The notes beneath the pieces were generated by a model, which did not search any database, had not been told where the DNA came from, and saw only the letters and a program-made list of their open reading frames with translations. 64,000 bases of DNA, taken from assembly GCA_024663395.1 (NCBI GenBank), contig JANFAH010000055.1, forward strand, positions 248,001 to 312,000, read 5' to 3'. A program made the translations under genes and the position numbers. This document shows positions 1 through 12,282 of this stretch, piece after piece (the stretch's first letter is position 1; the number at the start of each line of letters is the position of its first letter). The stretch is from Pisolithus tinctorius (Eukaryota > Basidiomycota > Agaricomycetes > Boletales > Pisolithaceae).

Positions 1-231
1 ATGATATGCTCTCCACCACTTCAGTCAACCCCCCTCAGAGACCTATTAGGTCTGGAGATTTTGATATAAGTATTAACCTAATAGGTGTCATTTTGTTGGG
101 AATTCCCAACTTTTGGGGATTCTCCACCACCATTCCTGGAGATTCTCCAGGGCAGCAATTTGATATGGTTGGAGAAAACATTTTCTCCGTAATATATATA
201 TATTATACATCAAATGAAAGGGTAGCTGGGG
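1..231. other. CpG-poor intergenic sequence, no gene seen
   Basis: No convincing coding region. The stretch contains scattered copies of a GGAGATTCTCC-like motif (around 115-155) that is also the core of the minisatellite at 1549-1874, so it may be a diverged edge of the same repeat family. I see one CpG in this interval. Confidence 0.5.
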
Positions 232-495
232 TCCAAATTGGACTTTCTCCAGGCTAAATAGACCCCCTTTCCAGGTTGATCCTGGGCTTTCCCCAGGCTG
301 AATAGACCTGCTTTCCAGGTGAACCTGGGCTTTCCCCAGGCTAAATAGACCTACATTCTAGGCTGACCTGGGTTTCCCCAGGTTAAATAGACCTGCTTTC
401 CAGGCAGAACATGGGCTTCCCATAGGCTAATTAGACCCCTTTCCAGGGTGAACCTGGGTTTTCCCCAGGCTAAATAAACCCACTTTACCAGGCCA
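232..495. repeat. about 43-bp minisatellite, about six imperfect units
   Basis: Units of about 43-44 bp share a core reading roughly CCTGGGCTTTCCCCAGGCTA followed by AATAGACC and a CTTTCCAGG half. Copies begin near 232, 276, 318, 361, 405 and 448. The core contains a short inverted repeat, CCTGGG...CCCAGG. Short open frames across the array follow from the repetition and are not taken as genes. Confidence 0.85.
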
Positions 496-1548
496 TGTCC
501 TGGTGTGGAATCTCCATGCATCAGGAAAACAGTGGTTGTTCTAACTGTTCTAATCACAACTTATCTCAGAAAGGTAGATGTATAAGTGGAATGGATGCCA
601 AGGAACATATAGAGCAAGTGAATTAAGCAAGACACATATGGTTCTATAGAGCACTGTCAAGTCTGAGCCTACTCTGACCAACTCTGATGCTTAACCAGGT
701 CTGGAGAGAGGTGTGGAAGCAAGTCTGACACAGATGAATGGAACTCTGACTAGTGGAGGAATGGCAGGGACAAAGTCAGCTGAGGCAGAAATGGAGCAGA
801 GTGAGGGTGTCAGGTTTAGCTTGTGCACTACCCCCTTGCATGATGTCAGCCCTCATATTTCAGAGCAAGAGACCAGACAGATGTTTGGAGATAACTCTGA
901 CAGGCAGAAGATGGAGAGAGATGGAGTAGGAACTTTGGTGATATTCATACTGAAGAACAGTGGAGTACTGTACATGCTTTTATGCTGCTATGGAGGTGCA
1001 GTAACTGGAATCAGGACTGACATATGGAGACTCATAAGTTTTCAAGTAACAACTTTCTGGATGATGAATGAAGGGAAGATGGAGAACATATGACAGGTAA
1101 CACAGAACAAGCCAAAAAGGAAACAGTCCAGGTGATGGACCATGTGGTGCACAAGGATGGTCTGCATGGTCTGATGAGAGACTGGTACAAGTCCAACAGA
1201 AGGCAGAGTGGAGGAGACTCATAAATGGTAGAGTGCAGGCAGAGTTGGTGCAGAGAATGTGAATGAGCAGTGGAGTAGGGTGTGGAGTGAGTAGGGACTT
1301 AGAGTAAATGCATGGCTGTGACAAGTACTATGAATCAAGAGTTACAGTAATATAGTGGCAGGAAGATATCAATAAGTCACTTACAGACCACATTAGGACC
1401 ACAGAAAAAAAAGTGTGTCAGTAAGACAGCATGAATTAGATGATGTTAGACAATGAGCACTAAAGTGCTGCAAATATCAAGACATCATTAGATGCAGTGT
1501 AGACTATTAGACCACTTAGAAAAAGTTTTGTTTTCCTGATGCAGCCCA
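496..1548. other. no gene seen
   Basis: About 1 kb of CpG-poor DNA. Open frames on both strands (for example 713-1093 on plus) show no recognisable domain, splice structure or family resemblance, and I treat them as chance. Confidence 0.5.
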
Positions 1549-1874
1549 CTGGGGATTCTCCATGTCATGTTGGAGATTCTCCATGGCCCCTGGGGATTCT
1601 CCATGGCATGCTGGGGATTCTCCATGCCTGGCTGGGGATTCTCCATGGCTAGCTGGGGATTCTCCATGGCCTGCTGTGGATTCTCCATGGCTCCTGGGGA
1701 TTCTCCATGTCATGTTGGAGATTCTCCATGGCCTGCTGGGGATTCCCCATGTCATGATGGAGATTCTCCATGCCTGGCTGGGGATTCTCCATGTCATGTT
1801 GGAGATTCTCCATGGCTCCTGGGGATTCTCCATGTCATGATGGAGATTCTCTGTGGCTGGCTGGGGATTCTCCT
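1549..1874. repeat. 21-bp minisatellite, about 15 units
   Basis: About fifteen head-to-tail units of 21 bp with consensus CTGGGGATTCTCCATGGCAT plus one base. The variable part is the 7-9 bases after TTCTCCATG (GCATG, CCTGG, GCTAG, TCATG and so on). Because 21 is a multiple of three, several frames on both strands stay open across the array and give short-repeat peptides. I regard these as artefacts of the repeat. Confidence 0.93.
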
Positions 1875-2162
1875 AGAGATATGTTTGCTGGTGCCATGAC
1901 TGGGTTCTGAGGAAATGTAGTGGGAGTGTCGATAATGTGTTACTCTCGTATTAGACGCATGCCAGCAGGCTACGTGACCAATTTTCCCACTCGACCCATG
2001 AAACAGGATCACATGAATAGTGAGGCAATATGATAGAACAGATGGCAGCACACAATTACAAGACAGACCAAGCAGCAGCCAGGAAATAAAGAACTTGCAA
2101 CTGCCAGTGTGCTGTAGTAACTACTACTTCAAAGTTAGTACTAGTGTTGATAGTGTGAATTT
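1875..2162. other. no gene seen; downstream flank of Plavaka copy 1
   Basis: No coding signal. CpG dinucleotides reappear from about 1929, which marks the end of the first CpG-poor block. The 3' terminal inverted repeat of the Plavaka element should lie here, but I could not identify it by eye. Confidence 0.4.
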
Positions 2163-5100
2163 TTAGAACGAAAGGTCATCAACGTCAGCCTCTTCGAACT
2201 CATTGAGTTCATCACTGTCTTCATCATCTGAATTGTTGCTGACATCTGTGCAAGCATCTGTGTCGTTCTCGCTTGAGCTGTCGTCTGTGTCTTCATTGCC
2301 ATTCACCTCCATATCACTATCATCCTGATCGTCCTCATCATTCTCTTCCCCTAACAGTCCATTATCCTCGTTGTTCATCTCTCCTGCTGGAGGGTGGGGA
2401 AGGGAATGTGCGTGACCAGGACTTCTCCCAGCAAAGCACATGAACATATCTCGGTCAGCAAATCTAAGAAGTAGGATTAGTGAGGTGTAGCGCTAGAAAT
2501 ACACACCTACATGTTTACATAGAAATTTACCCAGTCATCTTCTTCCCCTTCTCTTTGTGCAACGGATTTCCCAGCAGGAAGTAAGTGAGTCCCCTTACCA
2601 TCTGTGAAGGCCAGTATAAGGTGAACAGCATGGATCGCAATATTGGGGTCAAGAAAACCGAATGCGGCAGGGTCAGAGGTCGGGACAAATCCTATCTTGG
2701 GGAGGTGGCCTACAGCTAAATGAAATCGGTGGCCCGGGGATACACCAAGCCATCGAACCCACAAAACATGCAAGTTTTGGAAGCCCTCACCTCTGCCGAG
2801 AAGTCGCACATAGACATGGTAGATTCCAAGTACACGGGCATACCCATATGGATGGCAACCTGGCCCTGATTCACCGGTAGGAACCATTATGTTGGACTGG
2901 TGGCCTAGGTGTAGGAAATTGTACTTCGCGCATGTCATAGGTAGTGTAACAAATTTGCATGGTTCATATGGCATATAGCTTGTTATCTCGGATTATAACA
3001 CTGTTACATTCCTCACCTGAATATTCATCATCTTGGTCAGCAAGGGGCACATGAAGGAGTCGGTGTAGAAGATGGTTTTTGAGGTCTGGAAGGAAACCCT
3101 TGGATCAGCTTCGGTGTTAGAGACTGGATAAGACAAATCACTTGCTCTGATAGGCTTACCTTCAGGGTGGGATCATCCTGCTGATCCCAGAGCATGGAGA
3201 ACAGGTCCAATGGAGAGGTTCTATGGGAAGGAAGGAAGTGCTGTGGAACTTGAGTGGTCGTGTTGCTTCTTGGAGATGGCTCCCATGCTCCACTGCTACA
3301 ACTCTCTTCTGCTGGTAGCTGATTGATGACCCGCAGCCACCTCTGACATTGCTCGTGTTTCGAGAGCTGGTTAATTGTGTTTTTCTTACTAGTTAGAGGA
3401 TAATAGGCTTTCAGAGCATGATGAGCAAGTTCCCCCTGAAATCAGTTAGTCTGAAGAAACACCTGAAGATCAGAAGCATATCACCGTTTGCATTGTATAC
3501 AAATCTGTCATCCCAAACAATCTAATAGATTCCACATAATCTCCTAGCACATGGAATTTATATGTGCACATGTTGAATGTCTTCACTTTCCCACCACTTG
3601 GCAGAGATGGCACAGCAGAACCAGCTCCATCACAGGCTTGCTTCCGCAACCGGGAAGCTCTCTCTTTAGGTAGCTCAATGGTGCGATAGTCAGGACATAA
3701 CTTCCTTGAAAATAAATGGAGCTTTTGACAGAGAATTATATGGGCCCTTTCTAGGTCGTTTAAGGTCGTCTCCATGTGTAGTCGCAGCTTTGCAAGTGCG
3801 TGCCATTCAGCAAAGCAGAAGAGTAACATGGACACGATACAGTCATGGGCTGGTGGGAAGAGACCTTTGAAGACTGGAATGGCGCACTTTACTCTTGTTG
3901 AGCATCTGAGGCAGCATGGATGAGATGTAAATGAACATGCCTGCAGGATGTCTTCAAAATCTCTGGCTGCAAGCCGCTTCATTTCTGAGGTATTGCTGGA
4001 AAATTTCCGAATAGTCCCTCGACCAAATGAAGGTATTTTCCGAGACCTGGGAATGCTGTTAGTTGAAGCAGAACGCCGAGAAGAGCAATTACCTTGCATC
4101 TAGCTCAGTGACAGTTAATGCACCAGTTGGAAGACCATAGAGAAGGCAAATAAGGTGTGTGAAAAGGGACTTCCAAGAACCAAGCTTGCATTCATGCATT
4201 AAATCGACTACTAGCATGGTGAGTTGCTTCAGACCAAGGCCAGACAGTTTTTCTGCAAAAGCATTCTGGAGAGCCGTCAAATAAAAAGGTAAATGCCATG
4301 AAGCATATGTACTTACGATGGTCAGAACCCATGAATCACTACCAAGTATATGTTTTACGAAGGATCCATCTACCGCCTTTGCCTGCTTGAGTATAGCTTT
4401 GCGTACTTGGAGAACCTTCTGCAATACAAACTCCCTCAACTGGGATGCTCACAGATGTGCATCACAAAGAGTACCAATGTGATCTATCAAGTGCTTGGGT
4501 ACCAAGCAACATGGGCAGGGGTGATGACCCATCTCCCATATGGTTGCAATAAGAGCCCTAAATTGTGGAGTATCAACTACTGATGAGTGCCAGGAACATG
4601 TCTGATAGAAGTTCACATTACTTTTCTGGGTAATCAGCTGAATAGGTGAAAATGCAGGGGAACACTCAGCGGATGGCTCTGTCGGGGCAGCGCAGGACGA
4701 TGCCATGGTGACAAGCCTCTACAAATGCCTCATCCAATAAAATATTCCAACAGCCATGGAACAGTTCACAGTGACAGTGGGCTTGTAGGGAGGCAATTCC
4801 CTTCCTGGATGTTCTTTCAAGCGTCAGGAAGAAATCTTTGATACTGTCTGGGAGCTGCAATACCGATCACAATAAGACGTCGATCTTCAGAGTAGAACTG
4901 CCATGACTTACTGAAGGGAAGAAGGCTACTAGATGACAAGCACCAGAGTTTGGCATTGCATGGGCATACTTCGAAATGTTTCCAAAATAAAGGTAGAGTG
5001 GCCAAGCCTTTGCATTGCCAAAAGTAGCCAGATGAGTGGCATCAGAGAAGAACATTAGACCAGGGATAACTCGCTCCAGCTTGCATCCGGGCTCCAGTGC

Positions 5101-6677
5101 TTGCTTTTGAAGCACTGCATGGGCATTGGTCCAACTGTCCAAAGTGTATAATTCACCAAAGGCTTGCTGAACTTTGCCAGTGATGGGATCATGCCAGATT
5201 TGTTCAAATGGCCATAGATGGAATGTTTTAGCTTGGATATCATTGAACACTGAACATATAACCTCAACGAGAGATCGATAATGAAAACCCAGTACTGAGT
5301 ATTTCTGACTGCTCCCCTGATTTGTCTTTGTCCTGGTGGGCACCTTGATATCGACAGAAGAAACCTTCCAATTGTCTGGAAACACTACCTCGGAGTTCCC
5401 AGAGCTCTCACCTGGAGCATGGTCCTCGTTGAGGAGTTGAAGATGTCTATTAGATGAAAAACCATGCAAGTCCACAGAATTGAAATCCTCTGCTAATAGC
5501 ATGGCCTGGATGAGCCTCGTGACTTTGCCCTCGGACTTATGCTTGCTGCCCATATTCATCCATTGCATCAGGTGATATATGGTCATGTTCGCAAACGGGT
5601 AAGGAGGAGGAGGGAGGTGAGGCCGAGGAACAACGTGCACGCCCTTTTGTAAAAGGGGTCATACTTTGGCCAGTAGTGTAGATGAGACAAAGGAATCAGG
5701 CTCGAAGGATGGGCAGTGGAGGTACTGGCGACATATGCCAAAGAAGTCTCTTTCTGATTGAAAACTCCCATGTACGTGGAGTATCACCCTGCGAATAATG
5801 CTTGCTCAATTTCCCGACACAAAATCTGGATTCTGCAGAGGTGTAGTAGATGGAGGCGAAGGTGCATGATTGTGACAATCTTGAATTAGGCTATGGGGAA
5901 GTTGGCCCTCAGCTACAAATAGGAACCATGATATCAAAGTGCATCCATGGACAATTCCTATGGCACTTACCACTGGCAGGTCGTGTGTCAACATGCATAT
6001 TCAAATCTTCGGTTTGCATACCATTGCTCTTGTCCTCATCAACACAGGGATGTGGACTTGGAATATGAAGCTGGGTGTGATCTGATACACTGGCAAGGGT
6101 AGCAGTGGTTCCATGGTCGTCATTTGGTATCACACCAGCCTGGTCCTGAAGTAAAGGTGAGTACTGCAGTGGCGGTTCATGAAGTGGTCGAACAGTCACC
6201 ACTTACCAAGTCTTGAAGTCCACTGCTGTGCCCTGTAAATTTCCTGAGCACGGTACTTGACTGCCTCACCATGTATTGCAGAGCAGCATCTACCCTTTTC
6301 ACTCTTTCATGACGCTTCAAAATGGCAAGACTTGTGGACTTCCAGTACGATGAACAGAGCAGCCGATGTTTTGAAAGTGAGCATTGATTGTCAAAAGTTT
6401 GGCTGCATGAAGGTCCACAGAAGAGCATGACCATGAGAGTATGAAAAGACAATAATGCTGGATTGTAATGGCCACTGGAATGGCGGCAATCATGGCAGCA
6501 AGATATGATGGGGTTATTGAGCTGCGTTAGAGGTAACAAAACGATTACTACAACTGGGGTTCTTTTGGTGAGGCTAGGAGCCCTAGCATTAGGTTTTGGT
6601 AGGCTGTCAATGCCCAGCAGTGACATTAGTTGGGGGATTTGAGATTTCATACCCGAATCACATATTGACAGGCACAA
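2163..6677 (-). pseudogene. Plavaka-type DDE transposase, copy 1 (one nonsense codon)
   Basis: This is a multi-exon transposase of the Plavaka group, CACTA-related cut-and-paste elements of basidiomycetes. Reading from the N terminus there is a C2H2-type finger (CGPSCSQTFDNQCSLSKHRLLC, 6420-6350), an acidic/Pro-rich linker, and the catalytic core at 5640-4870. The core has the diagnostic RVIPGLMFFSDATHLATFG and LYLYFGNISKY signatures. Then come a Cys cluster HPCPCCLVPK (about 4500), the HECKLGSWKSLFTHL block (about 4190-4150), a MKRLAARDFEDIL block (about 3970), a C-terminal FGFLDPNIAIHAVHLI domain (2507-2974) and an acidic tail ending near 2163. Canonical intron borders separate the blocks. 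One in-frame TGA interrupts the frame at 4668-4666, where related proteins carry Arg. Terminal inverted repeats were not found. The ends given are those of the coding region. Confidence 0.85.
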
Positions 6678-6689
6678 GCCTGAAAAAAT

Positions 6690-7511
6690 TCGTTATAACA
6701 CAGGCTAAATGAGATCGGGATGTTCCAAGCTGAACATACCTCTCCTTTCCATCCTTGAAGCCTCCATAGCCTGCAAGGTGACTTTCTTCATGTTAGATCA
6801 TGGTGGTGCATGAATCTGATAGCAGAATACATTCTCAAAGAATGACTTGGGACTCTTGATCCCAGGCAGAGAGATGTACTGGGTGAGACAAGTGTTGGTG
6901 GATCACTGAAGATAACAGTCACAGTTTATCAACATCTCTAGAGTAAAGATACTCACCGATTTTTGCGTATGCAGGCATGGGTGAAGACCAAACCTGGCAC
7001 CTACCTGAATCCCGTGGGCCTGCAAGTCTGCCAGCCATGAACAGTAAGTATACTCAGAGCGACAGCAAACTCCAGCAGGACATAAGAAGCTTGGGATGCG
7101 ATTCTAGCTCCTTCATAATAGGTGTGTCCCCTCGTGTTTGCTCGTAGTTGTATTAGTTAACTGGTTTTGGATAGATTCCAAATGTGAACACACCCCAATT
7201 CCGCCACCTTGTGGGCAGCCTCCAGCACTTCAGGAGCTGCCACAGCATCGTACAAGTCGAATGATCACCGTACCCATCCACATTGTACAGGAACTCATTC
7301 AAGCGAGGTGGGCTGCTGAGATAGTGAAGTGTGAAGCAGAGCAGAAGTTACAAGTGCTACAGATGGTACATGGTAAATGGAGGAAGTATACTTGAGGCAG
7401 GTCCTAGCAATGCAGCTCCCTGTATGTGACGAACAAAAAAAACAAAGTACAACTGGTTGCAAACAATACAAGTAAACCACATAGATGCACATCATTTATT
7501 ACCAGCCCTAT
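6690..7511. other. no assignable gene; short coding-like scraps
   Basis: An open frame at 7138-7395 (plus) ends in a Glu/Lys-rich stretch that looks faintly coding, but I can give it no family or gene model. If a Helitron ends at 12476 (see there), its 5' end should lie upstream of the captured genes, possibly in this interval. I could not locate a 5' terminus. Confidence 0.3.
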
Positions 7512-7748
7512 TCAGCATCTTGTCAATGCAACCTGCAGCGGTTTCATATCGAGCTCTTGGTTGGGTTCACATATGGTCTTGAGATACTGTTTCGCTTCGT
7601 CAAATCTATGAGACCACTCCTGTACCTCTGCCTTGCACATGTAAGTGCATGCCTCGTACTGGTGAAGGCAGTGTTCTGCAGCCTGCAGTTGCATGCCAAT
7701 CGTCACAATGGCTTGTTCTGCCACATTACATATGTGTTTTTGATGAGC
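7512..7748 (-). pseudogene. unassigned coding remnant with coiled-coil character
   Basis: The frame reads through about 78 codons rich in Gln, Glu, Lys and Ala with heptad-like spacing (for example AEHCLHQYEACTYMCKAEV and WSHRFDEAKQYLKTICEP) and ends at a stop at 7512. The composition is protein-like and unlike the surrounding noise. It is too short for a complete gene, has no obvious start, and I do not recognise the family. It lies just downstream of the TUL1 remnant on the same strand, so it could be another fragment carried on the same segment. Confidence 0.35.
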
Positions 7749-8324
7749 AGTACTGGGGCCTTTCAGGTTGAGCTATTTGATACATTAAGTTTTACTCCAC
7801 AGGAAGAGAACTGTGACGCACCAGGTTTATAATGGCATTGTCAGTAGAGGTCCCTGAGCTGTATCTCTCTGGTACAGCTAGTGCACCATGCCAAGATAAG
7901 TTTGGAGCATCCACAGTGGACCAAAGTTCAGGCTTCCTGCCATATTCCAACTGTTGAGTGGAAGTCATTGTCGCAAAAGTTGAACAAGAATTGGCATTGT
8001 ATGATGGTTGTAATAGATAATGAGGATCTAAACTCCAACTTCGGACTTTTCCTTGTTGTGAAACTTTTTCAGTCATGCGCAAGTCATGATAGATATGGTT
8101 TATAGATTAGATTACTAACTGGCTGGAACATTCAATGGCCTACCCCAAATCCGCCACCTCGCAGCAAGACTAGTAGCAAGCACCTCACACAAAAGTTAGG
8201 ACACAGGATGCTAGTTCTACATAATCAATAATGGTGACATTGCACAGTACAAGTTACATACGCAGTAAAGGCTTGCTGGACTACGACAGCGGTACTCGAG
8301 AGGCACCTCCCCGATATTATGATA
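7749..8324. other. no gene seen
   Basis: Open frames here (for example 7792-8082 on minus) have no recognisable features. Confidence 0.35.
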
Positions 8325-11236
8325 TTACAAGGGCAGTAGCGGCCTGCGACATTGCAGGCATATATTCTAGGTGATATTTCAGTTTCCATTGTGTGTGCGA
8401 TGATGCGAGACTATGCCTACTTTGAGAGCAAGCCACTGTATCAGATGATGGAAACATTGCGAAGTTAGAAAACAAAATGGAGGACCTTGCATGACATACC
8501 TTCTCAAGACATTCCATGTGCTGTAGGATTGTGCTGAGCACTAAGTATCACAACCATCAGTGGAATCGAACTCACAAAAATATGGTGACATGGGGCCACA
8601 CTATAACCCTTCTTGACGCCTACCTTTTGCAGCAGCCCACCAGTAACCTGCTGCAATTGTTTTGAGTCCTTGACATGGATTACCTCCATGCAAATGGAGC
8701 AGTCACCAAGTGGCTGGTCCAGTGCCTCGGGGTCATGCATATTTAACAGCATTGGCAGATGGTATTCATATATTTGTGCTGTAGCAAACTATATAAAAAG
8801 ATGACAAGTCAACTACAGAGGAAAAAGCAGTGCATTTGGGAATGAGGACACAAACCCATTTCGGCAGAAAGAACGCAGGGCCAAGGAACTTCTGTAGGAG
8901 AACCACACCAACTTGGAACAGAATGAATGCAGCGAGGGAGTATACCCATCCTGCAGAGACGGTTAGACCAGGCGCAGCGCTCAGGATGACACTTATGTCG
9001 TGGCTCTACATCCAATACATTTGTCGAATTTGCCAAAAAATCTGTAGCTTTGTTAGATCCAGCAAGGCAAACGAAAAACTGAATGACAGAAAGGGAACCA
9101 CAACCTGCATATTGACATGCCAACAAGGTACTCGGCACTCAATGAACTGCTCCTCCCACACTTGACAGAGTGAACAATTTGTGGTAGCCAAAATAACGAA
9201 TACATAGATCTGACAAAAAAAGTGCCAGTAAAGGCGACATGGTTGCACGGACAATGAATGCAAGACAGATAAGTAATCCAATCCCTTGGTACAGTCAGCC
9301 AAAAAAGTAACAAGTAATGGTCAGCCTACATACAAATGCGTGCCTGTGGATCTGAATACAAATTTCAGGCGAAAGCCAGGGAGGAATGGGTTGTGAGTGG
9401 AGGGGGTGTTTGAGGATGTTGTGCTGGCTGGGCAGTTTCAGCGCCTGGTCCATTGTCCTGTGGAGCCTGCTGTGGAGGTCTCGGTGGGGGTATGGTAGTA
9501 TCAAGTGCATCTCCTGGGGCCTGGACTTGGTTGATAAGGGTTGCATGATGCTATAGAGAGATGTCAAACACAGCAACAGAAGCAGCGTAAAAGATATACT
9601 GCTTCTATTGAAAAAAATATAGAGGAGGCGAAAGCTGCGATAATCAATGCGAGCGAGGGCCTTCCATGTGCCAAGATAGCAAAAGTGGTGTGTGCAGCAA
9701 GAGAAACCACGTTGACAATGGCCTGGGTGTAGAAAGTCCAGACTGACAGACGTTGAAGAGCAGCAGGACTAGGTGTACAGTCAACCTGGCGACATGATAG
9801 AGTGAGCATTATGAGGGAAATGACTCCTGAAATACTCCGATCTGTACCATTGCCAATGAGAATGAATCTCCTTGTACGGAATAAGGCAACCTACAGTTAA
9901 TGACTCTTCGGAGAAATGACTGAGTTCTATGAGAGGGTTGAATGATTAATGAGTAACAAACAAGAAGTGTCTCTGCTAACCTTAGTCCCTCGGCATGATA
10001 GAACCGATAGAGCATGCCACATTCTCTACTCAGCAAGACACCATTGACACAAAGGGGGAAAACATTTGGTGTCCATTTTCCCATTGGTGATTGTAGCTCA
10101 CTTTCAACGTCAATCATAAGTTCTTCAGAGATCAGGGACGGTTCAATCTGAGCATATACTAAGAATCTGCAATCACTCTGAACTCCACTGTTGGCTATCA
10201 TATCATGAACAGAGTCCAAGGACAAGATGCTCCACACTGACCTTCTGAAGACTCTTGGTCAACAACCCCATTATCTATCATGGTCTTGATTTTGTCTATC
10301 CATGATTGAAGTTCATTTCGCATGACATGAGTAGTTCATTCTGTGACTCCTCTGGTATGATTGCTGGGAGGTACCTGATGTCAATATGACATCTGAAAGC
10401 CTATAAGCCAATGGAAGTGCCAATATGATGATGAAAGACTAATTACCCAGGAGGTTCAGCAAAGCCATATACCGAACCATTGGCTATGAAATGGACACCC
10501 TCAAAATCAAGCCTCATCTCGTTACCACTTGTCACATCGACAAAATCAATTCTTCCCTAGATAGTGCATCCTCAGACAGATGGACCAGAGATAGCATGAT
10601 GGAATTATTGCACATGAGCCATTGCCAGCTTGTCTGACACACCTTCTTCTACAACTGCATGGTCGATGACACTCCATGCCATTTTTTGTGTTGCTTTCCA
10701 ATCCTGCATGCCCAAGGAGTTTAAATTCTCCGTCATGTTCATGTTTGCCATATAGGATTTGGCATGCGATGACCAAGGAGCCTGGGTGTCATTCAGGCTC
10801 GGAAGCGTGACATTGTGAAAGTCAATCTCCCCACAGATAAACACCAGTTATATTTGGAAAGTATAAAGCACTAGATGGGTCCAAACGAGACCCGAGTGTC
10901 ATGTATGACTCAACGAGAGGCTGAAGTGAGGGATTTCGATCAGGCTGATTGTGCCAAGGTTTGAACATTAACCTCGACTCGATGACTAAGGTGCGCATGT
11001 ACCATGGAAAAGTTGGTATTGGATCTGTTCATCCAGCTCATGAAATTGGATAGCTGGTAGGTAAGAGAGCATAATGCATTGTAGTGATGATTCCGAGCCA
11101 AGAACTCGTCTCCATTATGATTCGTGAGCAAGAAAGGCATAAAGATAATAGGAACAAAGGATGGAATGGAGCTCCTCTGCTGCAGCTGCGGCCTCATCGC
11201 AGTCTGCACATTCTCAGCTTCATCATCACGGTCCAT
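8325..11236 (-). pseudogene. TUL1: TUL1/DSC1-like transmembrane RING E3 ubiquitin ligase, decayed copy
   Basis: Tul1/Dsc1 is the Golgi/endosomal DSC-complex E3 ligase: a luminal N-terminal domain, several membrane helices and a C-terminal RING-H2. The start is taken at 11236 (MDRDDEAENV), giving a leader with a hydrophobic stretch and then LTYQLSNF. The luminal part includes CRFLVYAQIEPS and SRECGMLYRF (10237-9809). A Pro/Gln-rich linker follows (9540-9400), then the family signature YLVGMSICRLWFPF and NVLDVEP (9170-9000). The RING begins CSICMEVI and continues APCHHIF; a clean intron (about 8575-8527) joins this to HMECLEK, and the gene ends NICLQCRRPLLPL at 8325. Frames shift repeatedly. 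The acceptor before the RING Trp codon reads CACAA instead of CAG, and the spacing from that Trp to the last Cys pair does not fit the family. It is head-to-head with the NNF1 copy, 123 bp apart. Confidence 0.75.
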
Positions 11237-11359
11237 GGCATGAAAGCGATTGAAGCTCAGCACTGCATCGCTTGCTGAGCAGGTGGGTGTGCTGGGGCAG
11301 CACATGACTTCCCTCCAAGGCAATCTACGTGGTCGCAAAGTTGAGGTCAACCACAAATC
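11237..11359. promoter_or_regulatory. shared divergent intergenic spacer between TUL1 and NNF1 copies
   Basis: A 123-bp gap separates the proposed starts of two divergently oriented genes, so any native promoter would have been bidirectional. I see no clear TATA element. The assignment rests only on the two chosen start codons. Confidence 0.4.
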
Positions 11360-12168
11360 ATGGCGAAAGGAACACAAGACACAAAAAGATGGACACATTT
11401 TCACTTTGCATTGCAACTGGCGATAAACAGAGCAGCACACAAGTGGGCATAAGTCATGACCAATCTTCTCTGTCTGTCTGTCTGTCTGACTGCAGGAAGA
11501 TACAAAGATTCCCAGGAGTGCTTCGCACTGTGGTGCAAAGAAGAACCACATGGGGCAGAGGGAATATTTAACACCATATCATGGCACATGGAAGACCAAG
11601 TGCATGTCAGTATGTCGAGCATTTCTATTTCGAGAGACTTAAATTGTGCTCCAGGCAAGCTGTGAACAGTTGTTCAAGGATTACAGCATCAGAGAGAACA
11701 TCAACACGCTACACACAGTAGTCACAGAGGCACGAGCCGGAAAACAATGCACAGAAGTCGACAGGAAGGATTTATGGAAAGAGGATTTGGATCCTCAGGG
11801 TGCAGTACGTGCCCGTACAGTCCCAGTATTGCAGGCAGAAAGAGAAAGATTGAAAGAGACACTGCACCAGGCAAGCATCGAGGCTATGTCCCGTGGCTCT
11901 TCTGTCTGACACTAAGTGGCAGCTCGAGGAAGAGAACATTGTCCTATATGAGGAGACTGTGAAGAATGCACAGAGCGATCGCGAAGCTAAGGAATGAATA
12001 CAAGAACTATTGAAGCATGTGGATGAGGTACTTCAATCTTGCCATCCATATATTTCATACTGAGCTGTCTTTCAGGTTTACTCCAGATGGAATAACATTC
12101 CCCATGATGAGATAGGGTTATGGAGTCTGCAGGTGGCAGAGAACTCAGCGACTAATCGACCTCCCTAG
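11360..12168 (+). pseudogene. NNF1: NNF1 (MIND/Mis12 kinetochore complex subunit), decayed near full-length copy
   Basis: Nnf1 is a coiled-coil subunit of the Mis12/MIND complex at the outer kinetochore. The start at 11360 puts RWTHFHFALQLAI near the N terminus. Exons then give CFALWCKEEPHGAEGIFNTI (11519-11580) and CEQLFKDYSIRENINTLH (11656-11709). AVRARTVPVLQAERERLKET, EEENIVLYEE and VYSRWNNIPHDEIGLWSL follow before the stop at 12166-12168. This order and these blocks match my recollection of agaricomycete Nnf1. Damage includes a first intron donor reading ATAAGT instead of GTAAGT (about 11450), a frameshift near 11880-11910 and an in-frame TGA at 11995-11997. It is therefore probably non-functional. 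A chance coiled-coil protein is less likely because the N- and C-terminal blocks also fit. Confidence 0.65.
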
Positions 12169-12282
12169 TGGTATAATTGAAGTATCTCTATTGCCAAGCT
12201 TGCAACTCACTTGCATCTATCAACGATAGAAATGCACAGCGGCAGGAGGCAAGTTTCATAGTAGCACTCCCATAGCGTGTAG

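Noticed and set aside
1488..1899. Proteins of 66-110 residues encoded on both strands of the 21-bp minisatellite
   Set aside because: The frames are open only because the repeat unit is 21 bp and lacks stops. There is no start context, splice structure or family resemblance.
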